Source of the DNA: Candidatus Eiseniibacteriota bacterium
Lineage (GTDB): Bacteria > JAFGKV01
DNA length: 17,768 nucleotides
Reading direction: 5' to 3'
Assembly: GCA_025453925.1 (NCBI GenBank)
Contig: JALOPK010000030.1
Location: 1 to 17,768 of the forward strand
In this document: one piece after another, positions 6,498-12,731 of the stretch
How the letters are laid out: each line of letters begins with the position of its first letter
Position numbering within the stretch: the stretch's first letter is position 1
Program-made: the position numbers and the translations under genes
Notes under the pieces: generated by a model
The model's database searches: none
What the model saw: the letters and a program-made list of their open reading frames with translations, nothing else
Told to the model about the DNA's origin: nothing

Positions 6498-7313
6498 CTA
6501 TTCGAGGATGACGAGGCGCCGCGATTCGGTGACTCCGTCAGTCGCGAGCCGACAGAGATAGGCGCCGGCCGGCACGCCCGCGGCGGCGGCATCCCATGAC
6601 ACGGTGCACGTCCCGGCGTGATGCGTGCCGTTGACCAGGCGTGTGACGAGCGATCCGGCCAGGTCGTAGATACCCAGATTCACCATGCCGGTCTGGGGCA
6701 CCCTGAACGTGATCAGCGTGCGGCCCCGCATGGGATTCGGAGAGCTGGACAGGAGCGCGTGGCCGGGCAGCGGGGTGCCGTCGTGGACGCTCTGAGCCAG
6801 CGGTATCTGAATGCTGGCGGTGTAGATGTAGTCCCCGCTCGTCGATCCGTTTCCGTTCGCGGCATTCGCCGCGGCGTAGAACGTCACGAGATCGGGAGGC
6901 TGGGCAGGCGCAGTCCAGTTGAAGGTCCAGCCCGCCTGATCCATCACGCCGGCGTACGTGCCGGCGGCGGTCTGCTTCACATAGGTCTTGCCGCCCTGGG
7001 TCTCAATCTGAACGGTCGTGGGTTCGATGAGCCCGCAGGTCCCGATGGTCAGCGGGGTGAACTCGAAGCCCCATCGGGACTGCCCTGTCTGTTCGATCGT
7101 GATGACTATGGGATACGTCATGCCCGCCTCGAACGCGTCGGGAGCCGCGATCGTGACTGTGCCGGGGCCACTGTTGAGGCCGAAACTGGCGTGGCAGTCG
7201 TGGCACGTGCCTTCTCCGGGGGCGCCCGTCTTGCCGTTCGGTGGGTTGCCCGAGTATGCGAGGGTGACCGAGGGGGCTGCAACGCACAATGCCGCGAGAA
7301 CGACCAACCTCAT
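6498..7313 (-). CDS. Secreted CxxCH 'choice-of-anchor V' type protein with FlgD-like C-terminal sorting domain
   Basis: A 271-residue protein. After the signal peptide (about 1-19) comes YSGNPPNGKTGAPGEGTCHDC, giving C37-H-D-C-H41, a heme-type CxxCH motif. A roughly 130-residue domain follows with SRWGFEFTPL, TYVKQTAAGTYAG and WTFNWTAPAQPPDLVTFYAAANAANG, matching what I know as the choice-of-anchor V domain. The last 85 residues (SSPNPMRGRTLITFRVPQTGMVNLGIYDLAG to the C-terminus) form the FlgD-like/type IX sorting domain common in FCB bacteria. The start was set at ATG 7313, preceded by AAAGGAGG. It is third and last in an operon of three paralogs. Heme binding is inferred from the motif alone. 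Confidence 0.82.
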   Translation of the reverse strand: MRLVVLAALCVAAPSVTLAYSGNPPNGKTGAPGEGTCHDCHASFGLNSGPGTVTIAAPDAFEAGMTYPIVITIEQTGQSRWGFEFTPLTIGTCGLIEPTTVQIETQGGKTYVKQTAAGTYAGVMDQAGWTFNWTAPAQPPDLVTFYAAANAANGNGSTSGDYIYTASIQIPLAQSVHDGTPLPGHALLSSSPNPMRGRTLITFRVPQTGMVNLGIYDLAGSLVTRLVNGTHHAGTCTVSWDAAAAGVPAGAYLCRLATDGVTESRRLVILE

Positions 7314-7352
7314 GGGAGAACCTCCTTTGTGGCGGGGCATCTTGCCCCACGC

Positions 7353-8441
7353 CTACTTGACGACGACGAATGGCTCAACAGCCACATCGTCTCCGAATGA
7401 TGCGCGACAGACGTACATCGCGGGTGGGATCCTGCGACCGTTGCCGTCGCGCAAGTCCCAGGTTGTAGGTGATCCCGTGTTGGGCGCGACGAAGTGACGT
7501 ACCATTCTCCCTGCGACGTCGATGATCTCGACGTCTTCGTAGCCGTCGGCACGGATCAGCATGGCTGTCTGCCCGTGGATCACGGTCGGCGTCACGTCCA
7601 GCGTACGCTCCGGCCTGGGGATGGTCACGGAAGTCCTTCCGGATGCAGTCTCCCGGCCAGTCGAGCTGACATCCATCAGGCGATATGCGTACTGGTTCCC
7701 AGGGCGAACATCCGGGTCCGTGAAGCGATAATCGTGAGGAACAGGTGACGTTCCTGCTCCCGGGATGAGGCGAGGGGAGATGAGGCTCGTCTCGTCCATG
7801 CAGGATCGATAGATCCGGAACCCGGCATTGTCACACTCGGAGAGGGTTGTCCAGCGCAGGACGACGACGCCCCCTTCGAACGCCGCCCCGAACCGGAGGA
7901 GTTCCACCGGCACAAGACCCATGGAGTGGGTCGCGGTGTAAATGTAGTCTCCTTCGGGCGACCCATCGCTGTTCGCGGCATTACCGGCGGCGTAGAACGT
8001 GATGGACGAGGGAGGTTCTGCCGGAGCGGTCCAGTTGAACGTCCAGGAAGCCGGGCCCGGGGTTCCCGAGTATGTGCCGGCCGCGGTATGTGTGACGTAC
8101 GACCTCCCGCCGGAAACGCTCGCCTGGGTATTCGCCGGATCGGTGATCCCGCACGCACCCTGATCCAAGGGTGAAAACTCGAAGCCCCAGCGGGTCTGCC
8201 CCGCATGTTGGAGGCTCACCGTCACGGGATAGGTTTGCCCGGCCTCATACGAAGGCGGGCCCGAGATGGTCAGCACTCCGGGCCCCGAGTTGAGTCCGAA
8301 ACTGGTGTGGCACATCACGCAGGTATCCTCGCCGGGACCTCCCGTCATGCCGTCAGGTGGCCCCCCGGAATACCCGTAGGCCAGCCCAACCGCGATGCTC
8401 AACAGAACGGTTGCCGTCCATCGTGTCTCTTCGAATCGCAT
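7353..8441 (-). CDS. Secreted CxxCH 'choice-of-anchor V' type protein with additional beta-sandwich and sorting domain
   Basis: A 362-residue paralog of its neighbours: signal peptide to about 23, YSGGPPDGMTGGPGEDTCVMC with C41-V-M-C-H45, then the shared domain (TRWGFEFSPLDQGACGIT, WTFNWTAPAEPPSSITFYAAG, GDYIYTA) to about 175. Unlike the 6498-7313 protein it has an inserted module at about 180-280 containing VVLRWTTLSECDNAGFRIYRS, typical of FN3-like modules just before a sorting domain, and ends in a FlgD-like domain (VEIIDVAGRMVRHF to YVCRASFGDDVAVEPFVVVK). GGGGAGGG precedes the ATG. It lies 15 bases after the stop of the first paralog and 39 before the third. Confidence 0.82.
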   Translation of the reverse strand: MRFEETRWTATVLLSIAVGLAYGYSGGPPDGMTGGPGEDTCVMCHTSFGLNSGPGVLTISGPPSYEAGQTYPVTVSLQHAGQTRWGFEFSPLDQGACGITDPANTQASVSGGRSYVTHTAAGTYSGTPGPASWTFNWTAPAEPPSSITFYAAGNAANSDGSPEGDYIYTATHSMGLVPVELLRFGAAFEGGVVVLRWTTLSECDNAGFRIYRSCMDETSLISPRLIPGAGTSPVPHDYRFTDPDVRPGNQYAYRLMDVSSTGRETASGRTSVTIPRPERTLDVTPTVIHGQTAMLIRADGYEDVEIIDVAGRMVRHFVAPNTGSPTTWDLRDGNGRRIPPAMYVCRASFGDDVAVEPFVVVK

Positions 8442-8456
8442 GTCGCCCTCCCCGGA

Positions 8457-9317
8457 TCAGAGACTGAACTCGACTTCGCCCACGTAGTTCGAGGGCTGAC
8501 CGAGATTCTGCGCCGCGTCCCGGGCGATCACATTGTAGAAGTGGTTGACCACCGGGTTCCCCGCGCCGTTCGGCACGATATGGGGTGGGCCTGCGACGAT
8601 CACGAAGGCCGGGCCTGTCGGAGAGAAGAAGGCCACCGGCGAGGTGTAGACCAGGTAGTCGGTGACTCCCACGTTGTCCCCCGGATTCGACCAGGTAAGG
8701 ATCAGACTGGTGCCCGACGCTGCGATGGAGAGATCCGTCACCGCGTTCGGCGGCTGGGTATCCTGAAGGACTGCCCACGCGACCGTGGTGTAGATGTAGT
8801 CGCCCGTTGAGCGGTTGTTGTTGTTTGCGCCGTTCCCTGCGGCATAGAAGAAGATGGTATCGGGAGGTGTGGCGGGGGCCGTCCAATCGAAGTGCCATGA
8901 CATGGGACCGGTGCTGCCAGCATTGGTGCCGGCGAGTGTTTGCTTCACGTACGTGTTGCCCCCGCTGGCGGAGAGCTGGGTGGAATCGGGGTTCGTGATG
9001 GTGCACGCGCCCTGATCCAGCGGCGAGAACTCGAAACCCCAACGGGTCTGCCCCGGATCGCCAACGGTGACGGTGATGCTGTGCGTGCTGCCCGGAAGGA
9101 ACGTCGCAGGGGCGGCGATCGTGATGAACCCATCGCCACTGTTGAGGGGGAAGTCGGCGTGGCAGTCATGGCAGGTGCCCTGGCCGGGGGCCCCCGTCTT
9201 GCCGTCAGGAGGCCCCGTCGAATAGGCATCGACCGGGCTGGGGAGCCCCGCAAGCGTCAGCACGCTCAGAGTCATCACGACGAACAGCGGGGGGAAGAAT
9301 CGCGTGCGCAGACCCAC
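8457..9317 (-). CDS. Secreted CxxCH 'choice-of-anchor V' type protein with FN3 C-terminus
   Basis: A 286-residue first gene of the paralog operon. The GTG at 9317 was chosen because AGGAGGTGA (9322-9330) sits at ideal spacing and gives a classical signal peptide (RTRFF, then a long hydrophobic core, then PVDA before YS). An ATG 66 bases upstream adds a non-signal-like extension and has its site only three bases away. Mature motif TGAPGQGTCHDCHADFPLNS has C49-H-D-C-H53. The shared domain follows (TRWGFEFSPLDQGACTIT, WHFDWTAPATPPDTIFFYAAG). The C-terminus, from DTQPPNAVTDL, is an FN3-like domain ending VGEVEFSL. It has no FlgD-like sorting domain, so its attachment may differ from that of its two paralogs. 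Confidence 0.82.
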   Translation of the reverse strand: MGLRTRFFPPLFVVMTLSVLTLAGLPSPVDAYSTGPPDGKTGAPGQGTCHDCHADFPLNSGDGFITIAAPATFLPGSTHSITVTVGDPGQTRWGFEFSPLDQGACTITNPDSTQLSASGGNTYVKQTLAGTNAGSTGPMSWHFDWTAPATPPDTIFFYAAGNGANNNNRSTGDYIYTTVAWAVLQDTQPPNAVTDLSIAASGTSLILTWSNPGDNVGVTDYLVYTSPVAFFSPTGPAFVIVAGPPHIVPNGAGNPVVNHFYNVIARDAAQNLGQPSNYVGEVEFSL

Positions 9318-9321
9318 TGGG

Positions 9322-9330
9322 TCACCTCCT
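9322..9330 (-). promoter_or_regulatory. Ribosome binding site deciding a GTG start
   Basis: AGGAGGTGA on the minus strand, four bases before the GTG at 9317; it settles the start of the first CxxCH paralog. Confidence 0.75.
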
Positions 9331-9409
9331 GGTGCGTCGGCCCGGACAGGCCCGTTCCTGGTTCCGGCAGGGTAGGACGCCATAGGCCTCCTGCCTCTTC
9401 ATAGGAACG

Positions 9410-9438
9410 ATTCTAAATACGAAACAGGGCCTGGTCAA
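9410..9438 (-). promoter_or_regulatory. Sigma-70 promoter of the CxxCH paralog operon
   Basis: TTGACC (9433-9438) and TAGAAT (9410-9415) on the minus strand with 17 bases between them, about 93 bases before the GTG start of the first paralog. The local AT-richness contrasts with the flanks. Confidence 0.65.
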
Positions 9439-9536
9439 CAGTATTCGCCCGGGGGTCGGGAGGGAAGGCTCCCCCTCCATGTGACCGACGGTGCGGATGG
9501 GCAGTGTTCCGCGACCTGGTGTGCGCTCGGCGCTGG

Positions 9537-10628
9537 TCAGGGGGTGAAGGCGACACCAAACACGTGTTCGAACTGATCCCGACTGTGTCCCGTCAGTTCC
9601 TGCGCGCGGATTCGGCACGCGGCGGCGCGCGACGCCATATTGCTCCCGGGGCCACGACCTGCCAGGGCGGACACCCACTCCTCCAGGCCGACCTTCCCCT
9701 CGACGGGGGGGAGGATGATGCCTGCCTCACCGGCGACCTCGGGAAGCGCGCCGAGGCGGGACACCAGCGGCACTCTGCCGACCGCCATCGCCTCATGCAC
9801 GACGCGGCCGAAACCCTCCTCGCAGCGCGACGGGACCAGGACCACGCCGGCCTCGCGATAGTATCGGCCCGGGTCAAGGAGGAAGGGGACCCATTCCACG
9901 TTCGGGCTGGTGGTCTCCGGATCAGCGTGATGCCACCCCTGCACGATGCGGAAACGACGATCCGGTAGGCGGGCGGCCAGGTCGAGCACCGTCTGGAGCC
10001 CCTTCTCGTAGGAAGCGGCGAAGGCCGTGACAGGATCGTCGCCGCGTGAGGCCGGTCCCGACGGCGGGGGCGAGAGCGCGGGGTAGAGGAGGGATGTCTC
10101 AAAGTCATGGGACGCGGCGCGTTCCCGGATGAAGCAGGAGGGCGCCACCATCTTCAGCGAGGATGCCCGCAGACGGGCAATCGCGTCGGCGGTCATGACC
10201 GACGTGAGGGTCCGAAGGGCCTCGGTCTCCTGCACGAGGATGAACCCCGTTCCCCTCCAGAGCGCCGCGAGCGGCGGCAGAAGCATGACGTCTTTGGCCT
10301 GGGCGATGACCACATCAGGAGCCAGTTCGTCAAGCCACGAGCCGACCCACGCGGGCGGCGGAGATACTACGCCGACGGTCTCCACGGGCACCCCCGCGGC
10401 AACGTAGTCGACGCGCCGGCGCGCGCACCGGGTGACGGGTAGGCCAAACCGCGTGATCACATGGAGGAACGCGTGGAACGCGTGATCCGGAAGACCGGGC
10501 GGGATGGCGTAGCGCATCATCCCATCATGACCTGACCGGACAAGGGCTGAAAGGATGTCGAGGACGGCGCGTTCCCCTCCCGTGGCGTATGGCCACAGGA
10601 AGTAGGACGCGAGCGCGGCGAACCTCAC
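9537..10628 (-). CDS. GT4-type glycosyltransferase
   Basis: A 363-residue GT-B-fold glycosyltransferase. The N-terminal half begins with a strand and the Gly-rich LWPYATGGERAVLDIL acceptor-side loop. The C-terminal half contains RRFRIVQGWHHADPE, VEWVPFLLDPGRYYREAGVVLVPS and the donor-nucleotide signature EEGFGRVVHEAMAVGRVPLVSRLGALPEVAGEAG, with the conserved E-x7-E spacing. It probably transfers an activated sugar in glycan or lipopolysaccharide assembly at the cytoplasmic membrane face; donor and acceptor are unknown. The GTG start overlaps the stop of the L7Ae-like gene (GTGA), so translation is coupled. About 200 bases separate its stop from the next operon, with only a weak hairpin (9459-9464 with 9473-9478). 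Confidence 0.85.
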   Translation of the reverse strand: MRFAALASYFLWPYATGGERAVLDILSALVRSGHDGMMRYAIPPGLPDHAFHAFLHVITRFGLPVTRCARRRVDYVAAGVPVETVGVVSPPPAWVGSWLDELAPDVVIAQAKDVMLLPPLAALWRGTGFILVQETEALRTLTSVMTADAIARLRASSLKMVAPSCFIRERAASHDFETSLLYPALSPPPSGPASRGDDPVTAFAASYEKGLQTVLDLAARLPDRRFRIVQGWHHADPETTSPNVEWVPFLLDPGRYYREAGVVLVPSRCEEGFGRVVHEAMAVGRVPLVSRLGALPEVAGEAGIILPPVEGKVGLEEWVSALAGRGPGSNMASRAAACRIRAQELTGHSRDQFEHVFGVAFTP

Positions 10629-10948
10629 GGCTCGCCGGGGCTCCCGCGGGTCAGCCGCAGGATCTGGGCAGCCAGCGCTCCATGGCGTACCCCGGCCACC
10701 GCCACTGGGGGCATCCCCATCAGTTCACCGAGACGTTCCATGGTGCCGCCCTGGATCAACGGTGTGGCACCGCACATCCTGCGCACGACGCGCGCCGTGC
10801 GTGCGGATGCGTCGCCGGCGAGGACTACGATGGCGAGCTTCCGCTGCTCCGCACCCGCGGTGGTCGCGCGCAGCCCGAGGGTTGCCGCGCCAGAGCGACG
10901 AGCCAGTCCCAGGAGCCGCCCGATCCTCTCGAATGCTTCAGAGTCCAC
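10625..10948 (-). CDS. L7Ae/L30e-family RNA-binding protein, YlxQ-like
   Basis: A 107-residue protein with FERIGRLLGLARRSGAATLG, KLAIVVLAGDASARTARVVRRMC and the closing MGMPPVAVAGVRHGALAAQIL, matching the small bacterial L7Ae/YlxQ-like proteins that bind kink-turn-type RNA. The usual members are about 100 residues and begin just before the GLARRAG helix. For that reason GTG 10948 was chosen: GGAGG at 10958-10962 is nine bases upstream. The ATG at 10975 has no ribosome binding site and lies only 15 bases after the T-run of a terminator. The gene overlaps the glycosyltransferase start by four bases; ylxQ usually sits in the nusA-infB operon, so the partner here is unexpected. Confidence 0.75.
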   Translation of the reverse strand: MDSEAFERIGRLLGLARRSGAATLGLRATTAGAEQRKLAIVVLAGDASARTARVVRRMCGATPLIQGGTMERLGELMGMPPVAVAGVRHGALAAQILRLTRGSPGEP

Positions 10949-10957
10949 CGGTCGAAT

Positions 10958-10962
10958 CCTCC
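10958..10962 (-). promoter_or_regulatory. Ribosome binding site deciding the GTG start of the L7Ae-like gene
   Basis: GGAGG on the minus strand nine bases before GTG 10948; no comparable site precedes the alternative ATG at 10975. Confidence 0.55.
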
Positions 10963-10990
10963 ATTCCTCTCCCATCGAACGCAATTCGGC

Positions 10991-11029
10991 AAAAAGAAAC
11001 GGCCTGGCCCCATGCAGGCCAAGCCGTTT
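10991..11029 (-). terminator. Intrinsic terminator of the lipoprotein gene
   Basis: On the minus strand bases 11029-11017 pair with 11009-10997 (13 bp, one G-T wobble) around a 7-base loop, followed after one base by TTTTT at 10995-10991. This is the clearest Rho-independent terminator in the window. Confidence 0.88.
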
Positions 11030-11049
11030 CGGCAGCGGTCCGGAGTGCT

Positions 11050-11856
11050 CTATCGAACGATGTACGGGAAGAGCCAAGCTGTCCCGTCGTAGGCCGCCCC
11101 GGCATCATAGATGGTCGCGTGGCTCAGCACATCAATGCCCACACGGCGAAGGCCCGCGTACTGCGGTGCGTGCCATTGGCCTTCGAAGTGGTCGCCTTGG
11201 AACGTCATGACGAAGCTGGAGAAGTCCGACAACGTTGCGGGAACCCGCAGCACGACGATGGCGTCCTGGGGAGGTCCCCACACGCGGATAGTGACCGGCT
11301 CCATCGGATCCAGGTGAACGAGCCCGCCGGGGAACTCCATCAGTTCGAGCGGATCCTCGATGGCGGTCGTGCCAGATGCCGCAACGATTTCGACCCGGGT
11401 AATGGCCATTTGACCACCGGCGGTCGTGATCAGCGTCGGCGAGATCTGCTGGAGCACTCCCGGTGTTCCGCGCGCCGGACGGGACACGATCGAGTGTTTG
11501 ACGCCATCGCACGTGAACGCTTTGTCGGTGATCGTACTGTCTTCCCACTGCACATGGAGGATTCCGGTGATCACCGCGGTCCGCGTGACCTCGAACAGGC
11601 CGGGGCCCAGTTGTTCGATGATCCACGTGTTCTGAAACGGCCTCACCAAGTCCCGCCAGATGGCCGTGAACCCCTGGAGCCCGGCGATGGGGGCTCCCAT
11701 GTAGGCGGCATCGGCCTCATAGTCGAAGAGATCCGGCTCTCCCTCGACGGGATCGATGAGTTCCGGATCGGACGAGATGTCGTACGGGGATGTCGTGTTG
11801 TTCTCGCACCCGGCGAGAATGAGCGTCGAGACGATGATCAAGGAGAGCCACTTCAT
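11050..11856 (-). CDS. Lipoprotein of unknown function
   Basis: A 268-residue protein with a short signal peptide MKWLSLIIVSTLILAG-C17 (lipobox LAGC, E at +2), then an acidic, Ser/Thr/Pro-poor stretch (DPELIDPVEGEPDLFDYEADA). The rest is predicted beta-rich: VTRTAVITGILHVQWEDSTI, MAITRVEIVAASG, VTIRVWGPPQDAIVVLRVPATL, and a closing FEGQWHAPQYAGLRRVGIDVLSHATIYD. No enzyme motif was recognised. AAGGAGG precedes the ATG, and a strong terminator follows the stop by about 20 bases, so it is monocistronic. An outer-membrane lipoprotein is likely; its role is unknown. Confidence 0.8.
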   Translation of the reverse strand: MKWLSLIIVSTLILAGCENNTTSPYDISSDPELIDPVEGEPDLFDYEADAAYMGAPIAGLQGFTAIWRDLVRPFQNTWIIEQLGPGLFEVTRTAVITGILHVQWEDSTITDKAFTCDGVKHSIVSRPARGTPGVLQQISPTLITTAGGQMAITRVEIVAASGTTAIEDPLELMEFPGGLVHLDPMEPVTIRVWGPPQDAIVVLRVPATLSDFSSFVMTFQGDHFEGQWHAPQYAGLRRVGIDVLSHATIYDAGAAYDGTAWLFPYIVR

Positions 11857-11974
11857 AACGAACCTCCTTCAGGTAGTTACCGGGATCTCTGCTGTTCGAC
11901 TGGGAGCTCCGCGTACCGACCATTGAGACGAAGGAACCCCGTGCCGGTTTACCGGCCGACCGATGTCCCCGCGC

Positions 11975-12002
11975 TTGACATGCGGCGGTTCGACCGTAGC
12001 TT
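11975..12002 (+). promoter_or_regulatory. Candidate promoter of the zinc-ribbon gene
   Basis: TTGACA at 11975-11980 with TAGCTT at 11997-12002 (16-base spacer). The -35 is perfect and the -10 poor. It would give a leader of about 220 bases containing two hairpins. Confidence 0.3.
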
Positions 12003-12076
12003 GAGGAATTGAGCCGCGATGCGAAACCTACCCCCGTAGAGTGCCGATGCTTCAGCCACACATCGCGTCGGGGCTC

Positions 12077-12093
12077 TGGCCGGTTACCGGCCA
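12077..12093 (+). repeat. Palindrome TGGCCGGTTACCGGCCA
   Basis: Perfect 8-base arms around one T. Its core CCGGTTACCGG closely resembles the palindrome at 11943-11956. It could be an operator or a leader hairpin. Confidence 0.5.
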
Positions 12094-12098
12094 TGCTC

Positions 12099-12130
12099 AG
12101 GGCCGGCTGGTGACCCGGCCAGCCGGCCCT
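12099..12130 (+). repeat. 12-bp perfect hairpin in the leader of the zinc-ribbon gene
   Basis: Bases 12099-12110 pair perfectly with 12119-12130 around an 8-base loop, about 100 bases before the start codon. No T-run follows. Confidence 0.55.
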
Positions 12131-12229
12131 CACGCATCATGCCGGTCTGCCCCGCCTGCACCCCGATGGCACCCATCGGTGTGCGGCAGGCATTCACTCG
12201 GCGAGTTTTCCCGCCACAGGAGCGCGATG

Positions 12230-12706
12230 ATGGATTGCAGACAAGAACGGTCCTCCAGCCAGAGCCGAGACAGAGTCGAGGTCACCGTACCGGCCGCCGC
12301 CCTCGTGGTCAGACACGCACGGTGTCCCAACGGATGTCTTCTCATGGCCTCGGAGGTTACCATAGGAGGACACCCATCCATTCACGTCCGGGCTCGACAG
12401 GGCGGGTGTGATGGCGACGTGTTCCTGGACCCCGCATACGGGAGCTACAACCATCGCTCGGCAATGGAAATCGCGGAGGGATCGGTCGTCACCATCGCCT
12501 GCCCCCACTGCGGTGTCACGCTTGAAGAGGCCGGCCGGTTCTGCAGCAGTTGCTCTGCGCCGCTGTTCGCGATGCAGCTTCCGAGGGGCGGCAGGGTCGA
12601 AGGCTGCACGCGCAAGGGTTGCTTCTCCCACCGCCTCGAAGTCATCGATCTGGGTGCGCAGCTCCTCCGGCTCTACGACGCAGGGCAGATGGATGCCCAC
12701 CTGTAG
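12230..12706 (+). CDS. Conserved cysteine-rich zinc-ribbon protein of unknown function
   Basis: A 158-residue protein with four Cys pairs: C32-x3-C36 (CPNGC), C91-x2-C94 (CPHCG), C105-x2-C108 (CSSC) and C126-x4-C131. Around them are conserved-looking stretches: VTVPAAALVVRHARCPNGC, HPSIHVRARQG, VFLDPAYGSYNH, PLFAMQLPRGGRVEGC and LGAQLLRLYDAGQMD. I recall similar uncharacterised proteins in other anaerobes but no experimental function. The pairs could hold two zinc ions or another metal. ATG 12230 has AGGAG (12218-12222) at seven bases; the longer open frame upstream is not protein-like. It ends 19 bases from the stop of the convergent transglycosylase. Confidence 0.82.
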   Translation: MDCRQERSSSQSRDRVEVTVPAAALVVRHARCPNGCLLMASEVTIGGHPSIHVRARQGGCDGDVFLDPAYGSYNHRSAMEIAEGSVVTIACPHCGVTLEEAGRFCSSCSAPLFAMQLPRGGRVEGCTRKGCFSHRLEVIDLGAQLLRLYDAGQMDAHL

Positions 12707-12731
12707 CCGCGGTGCACCGCGCGGGCTACAG
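12701..12731. terminator. Bidirectional hairpin containing both convergent stop codons
   Basis: CTGTAGCC (12701-12708) plus GCGG pairs with CCGC (12717-12720) and GGCTACAG (12724-12731), with a 3-base bulge. The stop codons of the zinc-ribbon gene (12704-12706) and of the transglycosylase (12728-12726) are both in the stem. Confidence 0.5.

Larger units (their letters stand above)
11857..12229. other. Divergent intergenic region with palindromes
   Basis: The region separates the divergent lipoprotein and zinc-ribbon genes. It holds a palindrome GCCGGTTTACCGGC at 11943-11956, a promoter candidate, a second related palindrome and a 12-bp hairpin, each listed separately. No frame looks coding: the open frame through it is rich in Arg, Ser and Pro and lacks homology-like features. 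Confidence 0.5.

Noticed and set aside
6618-7400. Plus-strand open frame of 260 codons
   Set aside because: It is antisense to the CxxCH paralog, which has a signal peptide, ribosome binding site and sorting domain on the minus strand.
9318-9383. Longer form of the first CxxCH paralog from ATG 9383
   Set aside because: It adds 22 residues ahead of a classical signal peptide, and its ribosome binding site is only three bases from the ATG, whereas GTG 9317 has ideal spacing.
10949-11077. Longer form of the L7Ae-like protein from 11077
   Set aside because: It would translate an intrinsic terminator and the end of the lipoprotein gene; family members begin close to the GLARRSG helix.
10762-12012. 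Plus-strand open frame of 416 codons
   Set aside because: It runs antisense through the L7Ae-like gene, a strong terminator and the lipoprotein gene, and its product is Arg/Pro-rich with no domain pattern.
12041-12229. N-terminal extension of the zinc-ribbon protein
   Set aside because: The added residues are translated from palindromes and look random; AGGAG before ATG 12230 supports the shorter form.
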